A stretch of 64,000 nt of DNA from an uncultured Erythrobacter sp. (GTDB lineage: Bacteria > Pseudomonadota > Alphaproteobacteria > Sphingomonadales > Sphingomonadaceae): contig CANKYZ010000003.1 in the NCBI GenBank assembly GCA_947488325.1, positions 124,001-188,000 on the forward strand, read 5' to 3'. Of the stretch, positions 55,393 to 64,000 are shown piece by piece. The notes under the pieces are model-generated. The model did no database searches. It was not told the origin of the DNA and was given only the letters and a program-made list of their open reading frames with translations. Positions within the stretch are counted from its first letter, which is position 1; each line of letters begins with the position of its first letter. A program made the position numbers and the translations under genes.

Positions 55393-55743
55393 TTAGGCCT
55401 GAGGTTTAGCCTCCTTGCGAGAGAGCCAAAGCACCACAAGCGCCAACAGAACCGGGAGCAGTGAGGAGACTCCGAAACCGACATTCCCGGTCGCAAAAAT
55501 CATCGCCGTGGACACAAGGAAGCCAGCTACGACGATCAAGACTCCAGCTTGCCTGGTCTTTTGGGGAATTCCGAGGACGCCTCCAACGACTTGCAGAATT
55601 CCAAGCGGCATCATCCACGTGGCACTGACTCCGACGGCTTCAAAAAATTGAACCTCTTGCGGCGCTGCAAGAATTTTGGCCGCACCCGCCGCAATGCTTA
55701 AGAATGCAACGATCACCGCAATGATTAGGATCAGTACTTTCAT
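55393..55743 (-). CDS. DoxX-like small membrane protein
   Basis: 116 residues from ATG 55743 (GGAG about 10 bases upstream); a longer frame to 55857 adds an unlikely tail. Four hydrophobic helices, with AGAAKILAAPQEVQFFEAVG after the first and MMPLGILQVVGGVLGI in the middle, the layout of the DoxX family. Function unclear. It converges on the SpoU gene. Confidence 0.8.
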   Translation of the reverse strand: MKVLILIIAVIVAFLSIAAGAAKILAAPQEVQFFEAVGVSATWMMPLGILQVVGGVLGIPQKTRQAGVLIVVAGFLVSTAMIFATGNVGFGVSSLLPVLLALVVLWLSRKEAKPQA

Positions 55744-55908
55744 TCTCAGGAGCTCCTGCCTGTCGGTGAGCATCAGCGAACCTAGGGTCGAAAGCAAGTG
55801 ACTAGAGATTACAAACCTTTGGCGACTGATTGGACCCGTTGAGCTCTTCTGTGACAAAGGGCCACGAAGTTGGTTAGCTGAAATCGCTACAATTGCCGAG
55901 AATTGGGA

Positions 55909-56949
55909 TCAATCTTCGTTGCTAAGACGAACCATGCGTTTGCCTCTGTTCTCTCCATTTAACAGGCCGACGAGCGCTTCCGGTGCATTTTCTAGTCCCT
56001 CAACTATGTCCTCAACGACACGGAGCTGTCCACTTGCGCTCCATTCCGCTAGGTCCGCTTCGGCTTGCGCGTCATACTCGGCAAAATCCATAACAAGAAA
56101 ACCCTCCATCCGAAGCCGCTTCACAACCAGCAGCCCAGGCACATTACGAGGGCCAATTGGTTTCGCCCTTTCATATTGAGAGACCGCGCCACAGCAAACC
56201 ACCCGCCCTTTCTCATTCATCTGGAACAGAACGGTTTCGAGAATGGGTCCACCCACATTGTCGAAATAGATGTCGATACCTTCAGGGCAGGCCGACTTCA
56301 GATCTTTAAAAAGACTACCTGCTTTGTAGTCCACAGCCGCATCGAAGCCCAGTTCATCCACCAGCCAAGCGCATTTTTCCCTACCGCCAGCGATTCCGAC
56401 CACACGGCATCCCTTGATCTTCCCGATCTGTCCGACGAGCGTGCCAACAGAACCTGCCGCAGCAGAGACTACCAACGTATCTCCAGCTTGGGGGAGGCCA
56501 ACGTTGAGTAGACCGAAATAGGCTGTCTTTCCTGCGATACCCAAGACAGATAGCCGCCGGCTCAGGGGCTGAACTGGCAGAACAATCTTCGCTCGATCTC
56601 CGCTTACAACAACATAGTCGGCCCATTCGCCTTCGATCTCGACGACACTGTCTATAGGGACGGAAGAATCACGAGAAGTTAGAACACGCCCAATCACAAA
56701 TCCCGGCATGACATCGCCAGCAGTTACGGCGTCACGGTAGCTTGCGCCTTGCATCCATCCACGGTTCGCTGCGTCCAAAGATAGGTAAAGCGTCTCGACA
56801 AGTAGGCTACCATCGCCGGGTTCAGGCATTGGTGCCGTTCGCATATCAAAATGGGAAGGATCAAGTTTTCCATCTGGCACACTAGCAAGGACAATCTGTC
56901 TGTTTTGTATACGCACAACAGTCTCCCCAAATACATCATCAATATTCAT
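55909..56949 (-). CDS. NADP-dependent oxidoreductase, MDR superfamily (CurA/PTGR-like)
   Basis: 346 residues from ATG 56949; further in-frame starts at 56985 and 57000 exist and no ribosome site settles it, but relatives begin close to the NRQIVLAS segment. Zinc-free medium-chain reductase: YLSLDAANRGWMQ, VVSAAAGSVGTLVGQIGK (Rossmann loop), NVGGPILETVL and a Y-E-R pattern. It reduces activated C=C bonds of enones with NADPH. Stands alone on the minus strand, divergent from sthA. Confidence 0.88.
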   Translation of the reverse strand: MNIDDVFGETVVRIQNRQIVLASVPDGKLDPSHFDMRTAPMPEPGDGSLLVETLYLSLDAANRGWMQGASYRDAVTAGDVMPGFVIGRVLTSRDSSVPIDSVVEIEGEWADYVVVSGDRAKIVLPVQPLSRRLSVLGIAGKTAYFGLLNVGLPQAGDTLVVSAAAGSVGTLVGQIGKIKGCRVVGIAGGREKCAWLVDELGFDAAVDYKAGSLFKDLKSACPEGIDIYFDNVGGPILETVLFQMNEKGRVVCCGAVSQYERAKPIGPRNVPGLLVVKRLRMEGFLVMDFAEYDAQAEADLAEWSASGQLRVVEDIVEGLENAPEALVGLLNGENRGKRMVRLSNED

Positions 56950-57098
56950 ATCTATGGAAGAGGGATTGTCGAGAAAGTTGATCATAGGAAGACGAAACAA
57001 ATCCCATCAGTCAAGAACCAAGCGATCCCCAACCGCTGGTAGTTCCCCCTAATTAACAACACCGAGCGAGCGCCGTTTTCTTCTGGGTAGGAGGACTT

Positions 57099-58553
57099 AT
57101 GTCTCGCTTTGATTTTATCGTTCTGGGTGCCGGACCTGCGGGTCGCCGCGCTGCTATTCAAGCTGCCAAGCTGGGGAAATCCGTGCTGGTCGTGGATGAC
57201 CGCAAGAAAGTTGGCGGCGTGTCTGTCCATACAGGCACCATCCCGTCCAAGACTTTGCGTGAAACCGCGCTCAACCTTTCCGGTTGGCGAGAGCGAGCAT
57301 TTTACGGGCAGGGATATCGGTCCAAGACAACGATCAAGTCGGGCGATCTCGAACAACGCATCGCCAAGACCTTCGATTACGAAGTCTCGGTTCTCGAACA
57401 CCAATTTGCCCGTAACGGGGTGCGCACTCTCAATGGGCGCGGCCATTTCGTCGGACCCAATCAGATTGCAGTGGCCCGCGAAGTCGATGGCGCACAGGTT
57501 GATGAAGTGATCGAGGCAGACAAAGTCCTCATCTCGGTCGGTACACGGCCATTCCGCCCCGAACACATCCCCTTTAACTCCACCAACGTCCTCGACAGCG
57601 ATAGCTTTATCTTAAGTCCGCAAATGCCGAAGAGTTTGACAGTGGTGGGCGCAGGAGTGGTCGGACTTGAATATGCGACGATTTTCAGCGCGCTCGACAT
57701 ACCAGTCACGCTAATAGAACCGCGTGATCGCTTGCTCGAATTCATGGATGCCGAGATCGTCGATCATCTGGTTCATTCGATGCGCGAACGCGGGATGACA
57801 TTGCGGCTGGGTTGTTCACTCTCCCATGTCCATTTCAGCGAAAGCGGCAATCCGATCTGCCAATTGGCAGATGGGCGGCTCATCGGTTCTGAAATGGTGC
57901 TCTTCGCAGCGGGGCGCGAGGGATCAACATCGAGTCTGAACTTGGAGGCCTGCGGGCTTGAAGCTGATAAGCGTGGTCGTTTAGAGGTGAACCGGACCAC
58001 TTTTCAAACCACCAATCCCGACATTTATGCCGCTGGTGATGTGATCGGCTTCCCAAGCTTGGCATCCACTTCGATGGAACAGGGCCGCGCGGTGGCTTGC
58101 CACGCGTTCGGCAAGGCAATCGGAGCGGACGACCAAAAACCGCCCTACGGCGTCTATTCCGTGCCAGAACTTTCATCCGTCGGCATGACCGAAGACGAAG
58201 CACGCGCGGCGGGCATATCCTATGAATGCGGGATCGCCCGTTTTCGGGAGACTTCGCGCGGGCACATTATGGGTCTTGAATCGGGTATTCTCAAACTGAT
58301 CTGTGACCGCGAAACGCGGAAGATCATTGGCGTTCACGTCGTCGGAGAAGGCGCAAGCGAGTTAGTCCATGTCGGCCAAGCGGTGCTCAATCTGGGTGGG
58401 ACGGTCGACTATTTTGTTGAGAACAGCTTCAACTATCCGACCATGGCAGAGGGCTACAAAGTTGCCGCGTTAGATCTGTGGAATCGCCTTCAGGTAAGTC
58501 CGGTCGAGGCAAAGGATAGCTACGAGGGAGATGAGGCTGAGGCAGCGGCCTAA
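57099..58553 (+). CDS. sthA: Soluble Si-specific NAD(P)+ transhydrogenase
   Basis: 484 residues, flavoprotein of the disulfide-reductase fold. FAD loop VLGAGPAGRRAAIQAAKLG at the start; the segment after it reads VHTGTIPSKTLRE, the SthA pattern in which the redox cysteines are absent; NAD loop VVGAGVVGLEYATIFSALD; YAAGDVIGFPSLAS; and a C-terminal dimer domain. It moves hydride from NADPH to NAD in the cytoplasm, the reverse of PntAB. AGGAGGA sits 6 bases before the ATG. Confidence 0.94.
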   Translation: MSRFDFIVLGAGPAGRRAAIQAAKLGKSVLVVDDRKKVGGVSVHTGTIPSKTLRETALNLSGWRERAFYGQGYRSKTTIKSGDLEQRIAKTFDYEVSVLEHQFARNGVRTLNGRGHFVGPNQIAVAREVDGAQVDEVIEADKVLISVGTRPFRPEHIPFNSTNVLDSDSFILSPQMPKSLTVVGAGVVGLEYATIFSALDIPVTLIEPRDRLLEFMDAEIVDHLVHSMRERGMTLRLGCSLSHVHFSESGNPICQLADGRLIGSEMVLFAAGREGSTSSLNLEACGLEADKRGRLEVNRTTFQTTNPDIYAAGDVIGFPSLASTSMEQGRAVACHAFGKAIGADDQKPPYGVYSVPELSSVGMTEDEARAAGISYECGIARFRETSRGHIMGLESGILKLICDRETRKIIGVHVVGEGASELVHVGQAVLNLGGTVDYFVENSFNYPTMAEGYKVAALDLWNRLQVSPVEAKDSYEGDEAEAAA

Positions 58554-58565
58554 AGAGCAGCGGCG

Positions 58566-59975
58566 CTACTCAACAGCGTCATCGCGCTTGCCTTCCAGCT
58601 TGTCCGCCTCATCAGCGTCTTTAGCATTGTAGCGCGGAGCACTTTCGACAAGCGGAACCTCTTCGATCTCTCGTTTGCCGATTTCGATGCCCTTTTCTGC
58701 AAGGCGCTTGCCGGATGAGAGCACATTGCGTTCAAAACTGCCGACAAATTTGTTGTAGTTCGAAACCGCCGTCTCCAACCCTCCGCCAACACGCTTCATA
58801 TGTTCAGCGGCGACGCGCAGCCGATCGTATAATTCCGCGCCGATCCTGCCGATTTCCTGCGCTTCTTCGGCCATCTTGTCCTGCCGCCAGACCTGCGCGA
58901 CGGTGCGCGCAATGGCGACTAGGTTGGTCGGTGTGGCAAGCAAAACCTTATTGCTGAAAGCGAAGTCCCACAGCTTTGGATCATGTTCGAGCGCAGCGGC
59001 CACGAAATGCTCACCGGGTACAAACATCACAACATAATCTGGCGCGTCCTTAAATTGGGTCTGATAGCTTTTGGAACCCAATGTCTGGACATGATTGCGC
59101 ATAGATTTTGCGTGCATGTCCAAATGCCTAATCCTCTCCGCGTCATCATCCGCCTCAAACGCGGCTTGATAGGCATTGAGCGAAACCTTGGCGTCGATCA
59201 CCAGCTGTTTCTGCCCCGGCACATTGACGATAGCATCAGGCCGCAACCGCCCTTCCTCACCTTCAACCGATTGTTCGAGGTGGAAATCTGTGTGCTCCGC
59301 AAGCCCGCATTGTTCGAGCACATTTTGCAAAGCCCGCTCACCCCAGCGCCCTCGCGCTTTGGGCGCGTTGGTCAGCGAATTGCCGAGCCGCTGTGCTTCA
59401 CGGCGGACCTCTTCCTGCCCTTCACGCATGGATTGGATCAGGCCGTTTAACTGCCCGAATGCATCGACGCGCTGTTTCTCCAGCGTTTCAACCTGCTTCT
59501 CGTATTTCTCTAGCCGATCACCCACGGGTGAAAGCAGCGCCTTGATCTTCGCTTCGCCGGTTTCTTCGGATTGCTTAAAGCGTTCTTCAGCGCGGCGCAG
59601 AAACGCTTCCTGCGCCTTGCCCAGCACCTGAGCTCCCGTGTTTTCAAATTCTTTGAGTAACTTGTCACGCGATTCTTCGAGCAAGCGTCTCTGCTCAGCA
59701 AACCCAGCACGTTCGGCCCTAAAATTCGCATTTTCACCGCGTGCCTTGTCCAGTTCCACCGCCAGTCCATCGGCCCGCCCGGCGCGTTCCGACGCAGCCG
59801 AAAGCTCAATCTTGGCTTCACCCAGCTCAGCAATCGCCACCTTGAACTCATTCTCCCGTTCCGCAAGCCGTTCCCGCAACTCCAAGACTGGACGCGAAGC
59901 AAAGAACCACGTGGCCCCGCCGCCAAGAGCAAGGCCGAGCACAAGAGCGACAATCAAGAGAATCGGGTTATCCAT
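58566..59975 (-). CDS. rmuC: DNA recombination protein RmuC
   Basis: 469 residues. One N-terminal membrane helix (about 5-25), a long coiled coil (about 30-190), then the RmuC nuclease-like domain with RGRWGERALQNVLEQCGL, LRPDAIVNVPGQKQLVIDAK and NLVAIARTVAQVWRQDKMAEEA. RmuC limits inversions and has been linked to phage defence in some bacteria. It converges on sthA with 12 bases between. Confidence 0.92.
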   Translation of the reverse strand: MDNPILLIVALVLGLALGGGATWFFASRPVLELRERLAERENEFKVAIAELGEAKIELSAASERAGRADGLAVELDKARGENANFRAERAGFAEQRRLLEESRDKLLKEFENTGAQVLGKAQEAFLRRAEERFKQSEETGEAKIKALLSPVGDRLEKYEKQVETLEKQRVDAFGQLNGLIQSMREGQEEVRREAQRLGNSLTNAPKARGRWGERALQNVLEQCGLAEHTDFHLEQSVEGEEGRLRPDAIVNVPGQKQLVIDAKVSLNAYQAAFEADDDAERIRHLDMHAKSMRNHVQTLGSKSYQTQFKDAPDYVVMFVPGEHFVAAALEHDPKLWDFAFSNKVLLATPTNLVAIARTVAQVWRQDKMAEEAQEIGRIGAELYDRLRVAAEHMKRVGGGLETAVSNYNKFVGSFERNVLSSGKRLAEKGIEIGKREIEEVPLVESAPRYNAKDADEADKLEGKRDDAVE

Positions 59976-60116
59976 GCCGCCTTATAGCACGGAACAAATA
60001 GAGAACTCCAGAGGCAGCTCGATTATCCCCAGCAGATCAGTTTGCAGTGCAAACCGCAAGCCCAACTAGGCACCCCCGCAGCGACGCGGTCTTTTGGTCG
60101 CATGAGTAAGGATATC

Positions 60117-60143
60117 GCACCCCGGATGGGGTGCGCAAACAAA
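60117..60143. repeat. Inverted repeat with loop ATCC after def (copy 2)
   Basis: On the minus strand, directly after the def stop, TTTGTTTGCGCACCCC-ATCC-GGGGTGCG is read (stem 60117-60123 with 60128-60134). It matches the element at 40045 nearly base for base, and where that has G-C in the stem this has C-G, so pairing is kept. T-rich side again precedes the stem. Confidence 0.7.
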
Positions 60144-60722
60144 CTACGCCATCTGCCGCATCTTCTTCAGCTTCTTGAGCGCCATTTGCCGCTTTAGCCG
60201 CGAGAGGTGATCGATAAACAGGATGCCTTCGAGATGGTCCATTTCGTGCTGGAGGCACGTCGCCATCATCCCTTCGAGGGCCTCTTCGTGGTGGTTGCCA
60301 TCCAAATCCTGATATTTCACGGTGCAGGTCGCGGGGCGATCCACGTCGGCGTAAATTTCAGGGACGGACAAGCAGCCTTCGTTGAGGGTCGAAAATTCCT
60401 CAGCCGGATCGACGATCACCGGGTTCACAAAGACGCGCGGTTCCTTCTTTGTCGCGGGGTGCGTGTGTGCGCCCTCGCCGTGGTCGTGTCCGCATGCGAC
60501 CGGCTCTGCATCGGGGTCATCGGGTTGAAGGTCGATCACCAGCAGCCGCTTCGGCACGCCAACCTGTATCGCGGCCAGCCCGATGCCGGGCGCGTCATAC
60601 ATGGTTTCAAACATGTCCTCAGCAAGCTGCTTGAGCTCGTCATTGAACTCGCTTGCTTCGACGGGAACGGACACAGTTTTGAGCCGGGGGTCCGGCACTT
60701 CTAGGATTTCGAGGATAGCCAT
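60144..60722 (-). CDS. def: Peptide deformylase with His-rich insertion
   Basis: 192 residues from ATG 60722, the normal start (MAILEILEVPDPRLK). Removes the N-formyl group from new proteins. All three motifs are present: GIGLAAIQVG, EGCLSVPE and QHEMDHLEG, with Cys and two His for Fe. Between the second and third beta segments there is an inserted loop CGHDHGEGAHTH (about 83-94), absent from E. coli Def, that looks metal-binding. No ribosome site stands before the start; a GGAGG 5 bases before an overlapping 17-codon frame (60754-60701) suggests coupling to a leader peptide. Confidence 0.95.
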   Translation of the reverse strand: MAILEILEVPDPRLKTVSVPVEASEFNDELKQLAEDMFETMYDAPGIGLAAIQVGVPKRLLVIDLQPDDPDAEPVACGHDHGEGAHTHPATKKEPRVFVNPVIVDPAEEFSTLNEGCLSVPEIYADVDRPATCTVKYQDLDGNHHEEALEGMMATCLQHEMDHLEGILFIDHLSRLKRQMALKKLKKMRQMA

Positions 60723-60793
60723 AGGAGGCGAGATAAGCGTGATTGCGGCGGCATTCAATCCTCCGATTTATACCGGCGAATTACAGGGATGAT

Positions 60794-61390
60794 TTACTCC
60801 ACCGGCCTGCGCGCCCGCAATGCCTGCGCCAAAGTGCCTTCGTCGAGATAATCCAGCTCCCCGCCAACCGGCAGGCCGTGAGCCAGCTGCGTGATGCGCA
60901 ATTTGTGCTCATCCAGCCGTTCGGCGAGGTAATGCGCGGTGGTTTGCCCTTCGAGAGTGGCGTTCATGGCCAGCACGACTTCATCGACCGCGCCATCGGC
61001 CACACGCTCCATCAAGCTGGCTATATTGAGGTCTTCGGGACCGATGCCATCCAGCGCGGATAGCTTTCCGCCCAGCACGTGATAGCGCCCGCGAAACAGC
61101 CGCGCGCGATCCAAGGCCCAGACATCGGCGACATCCTCCACCACACACAACGCGCGCGAATCGCGTTTTGGATCAGTGCAAATGTCGCATGGATTGCTCG
61201 TGTCGACATTGCCGCAAGTGGTGCATTCGAGCAGTGTTTCTGACACCGCATCCAAGGCCTCTAACAGTGCGGGTAGCGCCTGTTCGCGGTTCTTTACCAG
61301 CCACAGCACAGCCCGCCGCGCGGAACGCGGCCCCAGACCCGGCAACCGGGCGAGCGCGGATGAGAGCGCTTCGATCTCTTGCGATGCCAT
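60794..61390 (-). CDS. recR: Recombination protein RecR
   Basis: 198 residues from ATG 61390, the usual start ([18 protein letters not shown]). Helix-hairpin-helix [15 protein letters not shown], a zinc finger C-x2-C-x9-C-x2-C ([16 protein letters not shown]), and a Toprim domain with [13 protein letters not shown] and [18 protein letters not shown]. Works with RecO and RecF to load RecA at gaps. A longer frame to 61423 adds only a Pro/Ser tail. Confidence 0.95.
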   Translation of the reverse strand: MASQEIEALSSALARLPGLGPRSARRAVLWLVKNREQALPALLEALDAVSETLLECTTCGNVDTSNPCDICTDPKRDSRALCVVEDVADVWALDRARLFRGRYHVLGGKLSALDGIGPEDLNIASLMERVADGAVDEVVLAMNATLEGQTTAHYLAERLDEHKLRITQLAHGLPVGGELDYLDEGTLAQALRARRPVE

Positions 61391-61443
61391 GGGGGGAGAG
61401 ATAGGGGCAGACGCTCCGATCACAAAGCTCGCAGGACCAGTTT

Positions 61444-62361
61444 ATGCGCATCACATTTATGGGAACGCCCGATTTCGCGGTGCCTGCACTGGTCGCGCTG
61501 CATAAAGCAGGGCATGACATCGCCTGCGTTTATACCCAGCCGCCGCGTCCTGCGGGGCGGGGAAAGAAGCTGCGCCCCTCAGCGGTTCAGGCCAAGGCGG
61601 AGGAGTTGGGCATGCTGGTGCGCTCTCCCAAATCGCTGAAACCTGACGAGGCGAAAGCGGAGTTTGCCGCGCTTGGTGCTGATGTTGCTGTGGTGGCGGC
61701 CTATGGGCTGATCCTTCCGCAAGCCGTTCTGGATGCGCCCACGCATGGCTGTATCAACATTCACGCCTCCATCCTGCCGCGCTGGCGCGGGGCCGCGCCA
61801 ATTCACCGCGCGGTTATGGCAGGCGATGCTGAAACGGGTGTGACGATCATGCAGATGGAATTGGGGCTCGATACAGGCCCAATTCTACATATTGTCTGCA
61901 CACCGGTGGATCAAAAGACGACTGGTCAGCTGACCGAAGAATTGGCCGCGATGGGTGCTGCGGTGATCGTGGAAGTCTTGGCGGACCTTCCCGCCTTCCC
62001 AGCTCAGGTTCAGGACGATTCAGTAGCGATCTATGCGCCTAAGATTGACAAGACCGAAGCGCGGATAGACTGGACTGAAAGCGCTGAGGCGATCGAGAAT
62101 AAGATACGTGGGCTCGCTCCCTTCCCCGGCGCGTGGTTTGAGCTGGAAGGAACCAATGGGCCAGAACGAGTAAAACTCCTGCTGGCTGAAGAGGCGGATG
62201 GTTCGGGAGCACCTGGCGAAGTGCTGGGCGCGGATCTCGCAATCGCTTGTGGAACTGGAGCAATCCTGCCACTCCGCCTACAGCGCGCTGGCAAACCCGC
62301 GATGGACCGGGATGATTTCCTGCGTGGACGCCCGATTGAAGCAGGGGTGCGTCTGACTTGA
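61444..62361 (+). CDS. fmt: Methionyl-tRNA formyltransferase
   Basis: 305 residues. N-terminal transferase fold with [21 protein letters not shown], the catalytic core [24 protein letters not shown] (Asn and His) and [16 protein letters not shown]-terminal tRNA-binding barrel. Formylates Met-tRNAi with 10-formyl-THF. It pairs functionally with def, 700 bases away on the other strand, and shares the TGA/TTG overlap with truA. Confidence 0.96.
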   Translation: MRITFMGTPDFAVPALVALHKAGHDIACVYTQPPRPAGRGKKLRPSAVQAKAEELGMLVRSPKSLKPDEAKAEFAALGADVAVVAAYGLILPQAVLDAPTHGCINIHASILPRWRGAAPIHRAVMAGDAETGVTIMQMELGLDTGPILHIVCTPVDQKTTGQLTEELAAMGAAVIVEVLADLPAFPAQVQDDSVAIYAPKIDKTEARIDWTESAEAIENKIRGLAPFPGAWFELEGTNGPERVKLLLAEEADGSGAPGEVLGADLAIACGTGAILPLRLQRAGKPAMDRDDFLRGRPIEAGVRLT

Positions 62362-63116
62362 CCCGTTTCGCATTCACAATCGAATTTGACGGCACGCCCT
62401 ATCAGGGGCTCCAGCGCCAGAAACACGGGCCGAGCGTTCAGCAGAGCATTGAAGAGGCAATCTTCAAAGCCACTGGCGAAACCGTATTGCTGCTTAGCGC
62501 TGGGCGTACCGATGCCGGCGTCCATGCATTGGCGATGCGTGCTCATATTGATTTGGAAAAAAGCCTCACCCCGTTCCGCCTGATGGGAGCAATTAATGCG
62601 CATTTGCGCCCAAACCCGATTGTGGTCACCTCATGTAAAGAAGTGTCAGAGGACTGGCATGCGCGTTTTTCCTGCACCGGACGTTGCTATGTCTATCGCA
62701 TCATAAATCGCCGTTCTCCGGTCGCATTGGCCAAGAACCGCGTTTGGCAAGTGGCCCGCGAATTGGACGTGGAGGCAATGCAGCGCGCGGCTCAATTGTT
62801 GGTCGGCCGGCACGACTTTACCACATTCCGTTCCGCCCATTGCCAGGCGAAAGATCCGGTCAAGACGCTGGACCGGCTGGATGTTGTGCGTACGCAATCC
62901 GTAATGGGTCCAGAAGTGCATATCCATGCGGCTGCGCGCAGTTTCTTGCATCATCAAGTTCGCAGCATGGTTGGCTGTTTAAAGTTAGTGGGCGTGGGCA
63001 CTTGGACCGAAAAACAGATGGCAGAAGCTCTCGCTGCAAAAGATCGTAGCAAATTAGGACTTAACGCGCCGCCACAAGGTCTCTACTTCGTGTCCGCAAC
63101 GTACCCCGAATTATAA
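62358..63116 (+). CDS. truA: tRNA pseudouridine synthase A
   Basis: 252 residues from TTG 62358, overlapping the fmt stop by 4 bases (TTGA). The N-terminus [18 protein letters not shown] is standard, and the catalytic Asp is in [13 protein letters not shown] (about 54). The C-terminal [20 protein letters not shown] is also typical. Makes pseudouridine at positions 38-40 of tRNA anticodon stems. Confidence 0.95.
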   Translation: MTRFAFTIEFDGTPYQGLQRQKHGPSVQQSIEEAIFKATGETVLLLSAGRTDAGVHALAMRAHIDLEKSLTPFRLMGAINAHLRPNPIVVTSCKEVSEDWHARFSCTGRCYVYRIINRRSPVALAKNRVWQVARELDVEAMQRAAQLLVGRHDFTTFRSAHCQAKDPVKTLDRLDVVRTQSVMGPEVHIHAAARSFLHHQVRSMVGCLKLVGVGTWTEKQMAEALAAKDRSKLGLNAPPQGLYFVSATYPEL

Positions 63117-63129
63117 AAGAGGATTCTCC

Positions 63130-64000
63130 ATGACCACGACAGGCAAACAGCTTTTCACCACATTGAGCGCGGACGGCAAACTTACACTGGAGGTTAGCGA
63201 AGAGACCTTCCCAGCCCCCGCAGGCAATCAGGTTCTGGTCAAGATGGAGGCAGCTCCGATCAACCCATCAGATCTGGCGATCCTTGCCAGCGCAGCGGAT
63301 TTTGAAACAGCTGAATATTCGAACGGCAAAGTCGTCGCTAATATGCCTGAACCGTTCCTTTCAGGCCAAAAGGGCCGACACGGACAGCGTCTGCCGGCGG
63401 GTAACGAAGGCGCTGGCGAAGTCATCGCCACCGGCGATAGCGACATGGCAAAGGCTCTATTAGGCCAGCGCGTCGCTTGCGTGCCGGGCAATGCATTCAG
63501 CCAATACGCCATTGCCGATGCAATGATGTGCCTGCCGTTAGGTGAACATTCATCTGAAGTTGGTGCCTCCAGCTTCGTAAACCCGATGACCGCCCTCGCC
63601 TTTGTCGAAACGGCAAAGATGGAAGGGCACGACGCGATCATCCATTTGGCTGCGGCATCAAATCTTGGTCAAATGCTCAACAAAATTTGCCTCGAAGATG
63701 GCATGAAATTGGTCAATATCGTGCGTAAGCAGGAACATGTTGACCTGCTGAGAGACCTTGGAGCGTCGCATGTCGTGAATTCATCAGACGATGATTACAT
63801 GTCTCAATTGCGCGCAGCGATTTCCGAAACCGGGGCATTCCTTGGCTTTGATCCAATTGGCGGCGGTCAGAATTCCGACCATGTCTTGAAAGCGATGGAG
63901 CAGGTCGCGGTCACACAGATGGACGAGTTTTCGCGCTATGGGTCGAATCAGGACAAGAAGATGTATCAATATGGCCGCCTTGACCTCGGTCCAACAATTC
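63130..64000 (+). CDS. Zinc-type quinone/alcohol reductase, MDR superfamily, partial
   Basis: 290 residues to the right edge, so the C-terminus is missing. GroES-like N-domain (VLVKMEAAPINPSDLAILAS, GNEGAGEVIATGD) and a Rossmann domain (HLAAASNLGQMLNKICLEDG, GASHVVNSSDDDY). No zinc ligands in the structural-loop position. NADPH-dependent quinone or enoyl reductase; substrate unknown. AGAGGA sits 6 to 8 bases before the ATG, 13 bases after truA. Confidence 0.85.
   Translation, partial: MTTTGKQLFTTLSADGKLTLEVSEETFPAPAGNQVLVKMEAAPINPSDLAILASAADFETAEYSNGKVVANMPEPFLSGQKGRHGQRLPAGNEGAGEVIATGDSDMAKALLGQRVACVPGNAFSQYAIADAMMCLPLGEHSSEVGASSFVNPMTALAFVETAKMEGHDAIIHLAAASNLGQMLNKICLEDGMKLVNIVRKQEHVDLLRDLGASHVVNSSDDDYMSQLRAAISETGAFLGFDPIGGGQNSDHVLKAMEQVAVTQMDEFSRYGSNQDKKMYQYGRLDLGPTI

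Noticed and set aside
57099..58553. Missing redox cysteines in SthA as an anomaly
   Set aside because: Loss of the disulfide is normal for this transhydrogenase family.

Overview
The window looks like chromosome of an alphaproteobacterium of the order Sphingomonadales, most probably family Erythrobacteraceae. This is inferred from gene content and order, not from a search. The supporting signs are: a CcrM-type GANTC methyltransferase with GANTC and CtrA-like sites upstream; the alphaproteobacterial block pckA / chvI-chvG / short hprK / rapZ / EIIA-Man / HPr; a split pntA-pntAB-pntB transhydrogenase headed by a 40-residue aa3 oxidase subunit IV gene; and many GTG/TTG starts with short overlaps.

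Layout. 1-2740: an NAD(P)-binding protein (cut by the window edge), dgt and an amino-acid racemase, with a structured RNA or terminator between the last two. 2869-6019: three overlapping genes for exported proteins of unknown pathway (beta-helix protein, diheme cytochrome, anchored alpha/beta hydrolase). 6092-9628: transhydrogenase operon. 9915-14572: NtrC-like regulator with an altered GAFTGA loop, SDR, PhoD-type phosphatase and folP. 14573-15285: a gene-poor stretch with a possible decayed gene. 15286-19184: a sulfur module (ArsR regulator, persulfide-dioxygenase-like MBL protein, two YeeE/YedE halves, SulP permease) with a 48-bp palindrome over the regulator start. 19185-20092: debris of an IS1182-like transposase and a YadA-type adhesin. 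20093-22336: MarR regulator and two exported peptidase-like proteins. 22607-28448: porin-like protein, ccrM, an unknown protein, Ca/Na antiporter, rnhB and a PQQ sugar dehydrogenase.

28505-46924: a run of plus-strand housekeeping genes (GNAT, DUF1285, NUDIX, CCA transferase); parC; an orphan curlin-repeat protein; a sodium-channel-like protein behind a ferredoxin and two tandem cysteine desulfurases; a TonB-like protein; DUF3597; a DUF885 lipoprotein; a CNB/thioredoxin-reductase-like fusion; and a gluzincin-TPR protein. 46945-55355: two DUF937-type proteins, pckA, chvI-chvG, hprK, rapZ, EIIA-Man, HPr and a SpoU methyltransferase. The last part holds DoxX, an MDR reductase, sthA, rmuC, def, recR, fmt, truA and a partial zinc-type quinone reductase.

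How the genes work together. PntAB and SthA give two routes for NADH/NADPH exchange. ChvG-ChvI beside pckA, with HprK, RapZ, EIIA-Man and HPr, forms a regulatory phosphorelay without sugar permeases. The sulfur module would sense reactive sulfur, oxidise persulfide and move sulfur oxyanions. Tandem cysteine desulfurases plus ferredoxin point to Fe-S assembly. No intact insertion sequence, prophage, CRISPR array, rRNA or tRNA was seen. The least explained parts are the beta-helix/diheme cassette, the arsR palindrome, the structured RNA at 1817-1908, the covarying hairpin repeat at 40045 and 60117, the MarR-controlled peptidase pair and the orphan curlin protein.
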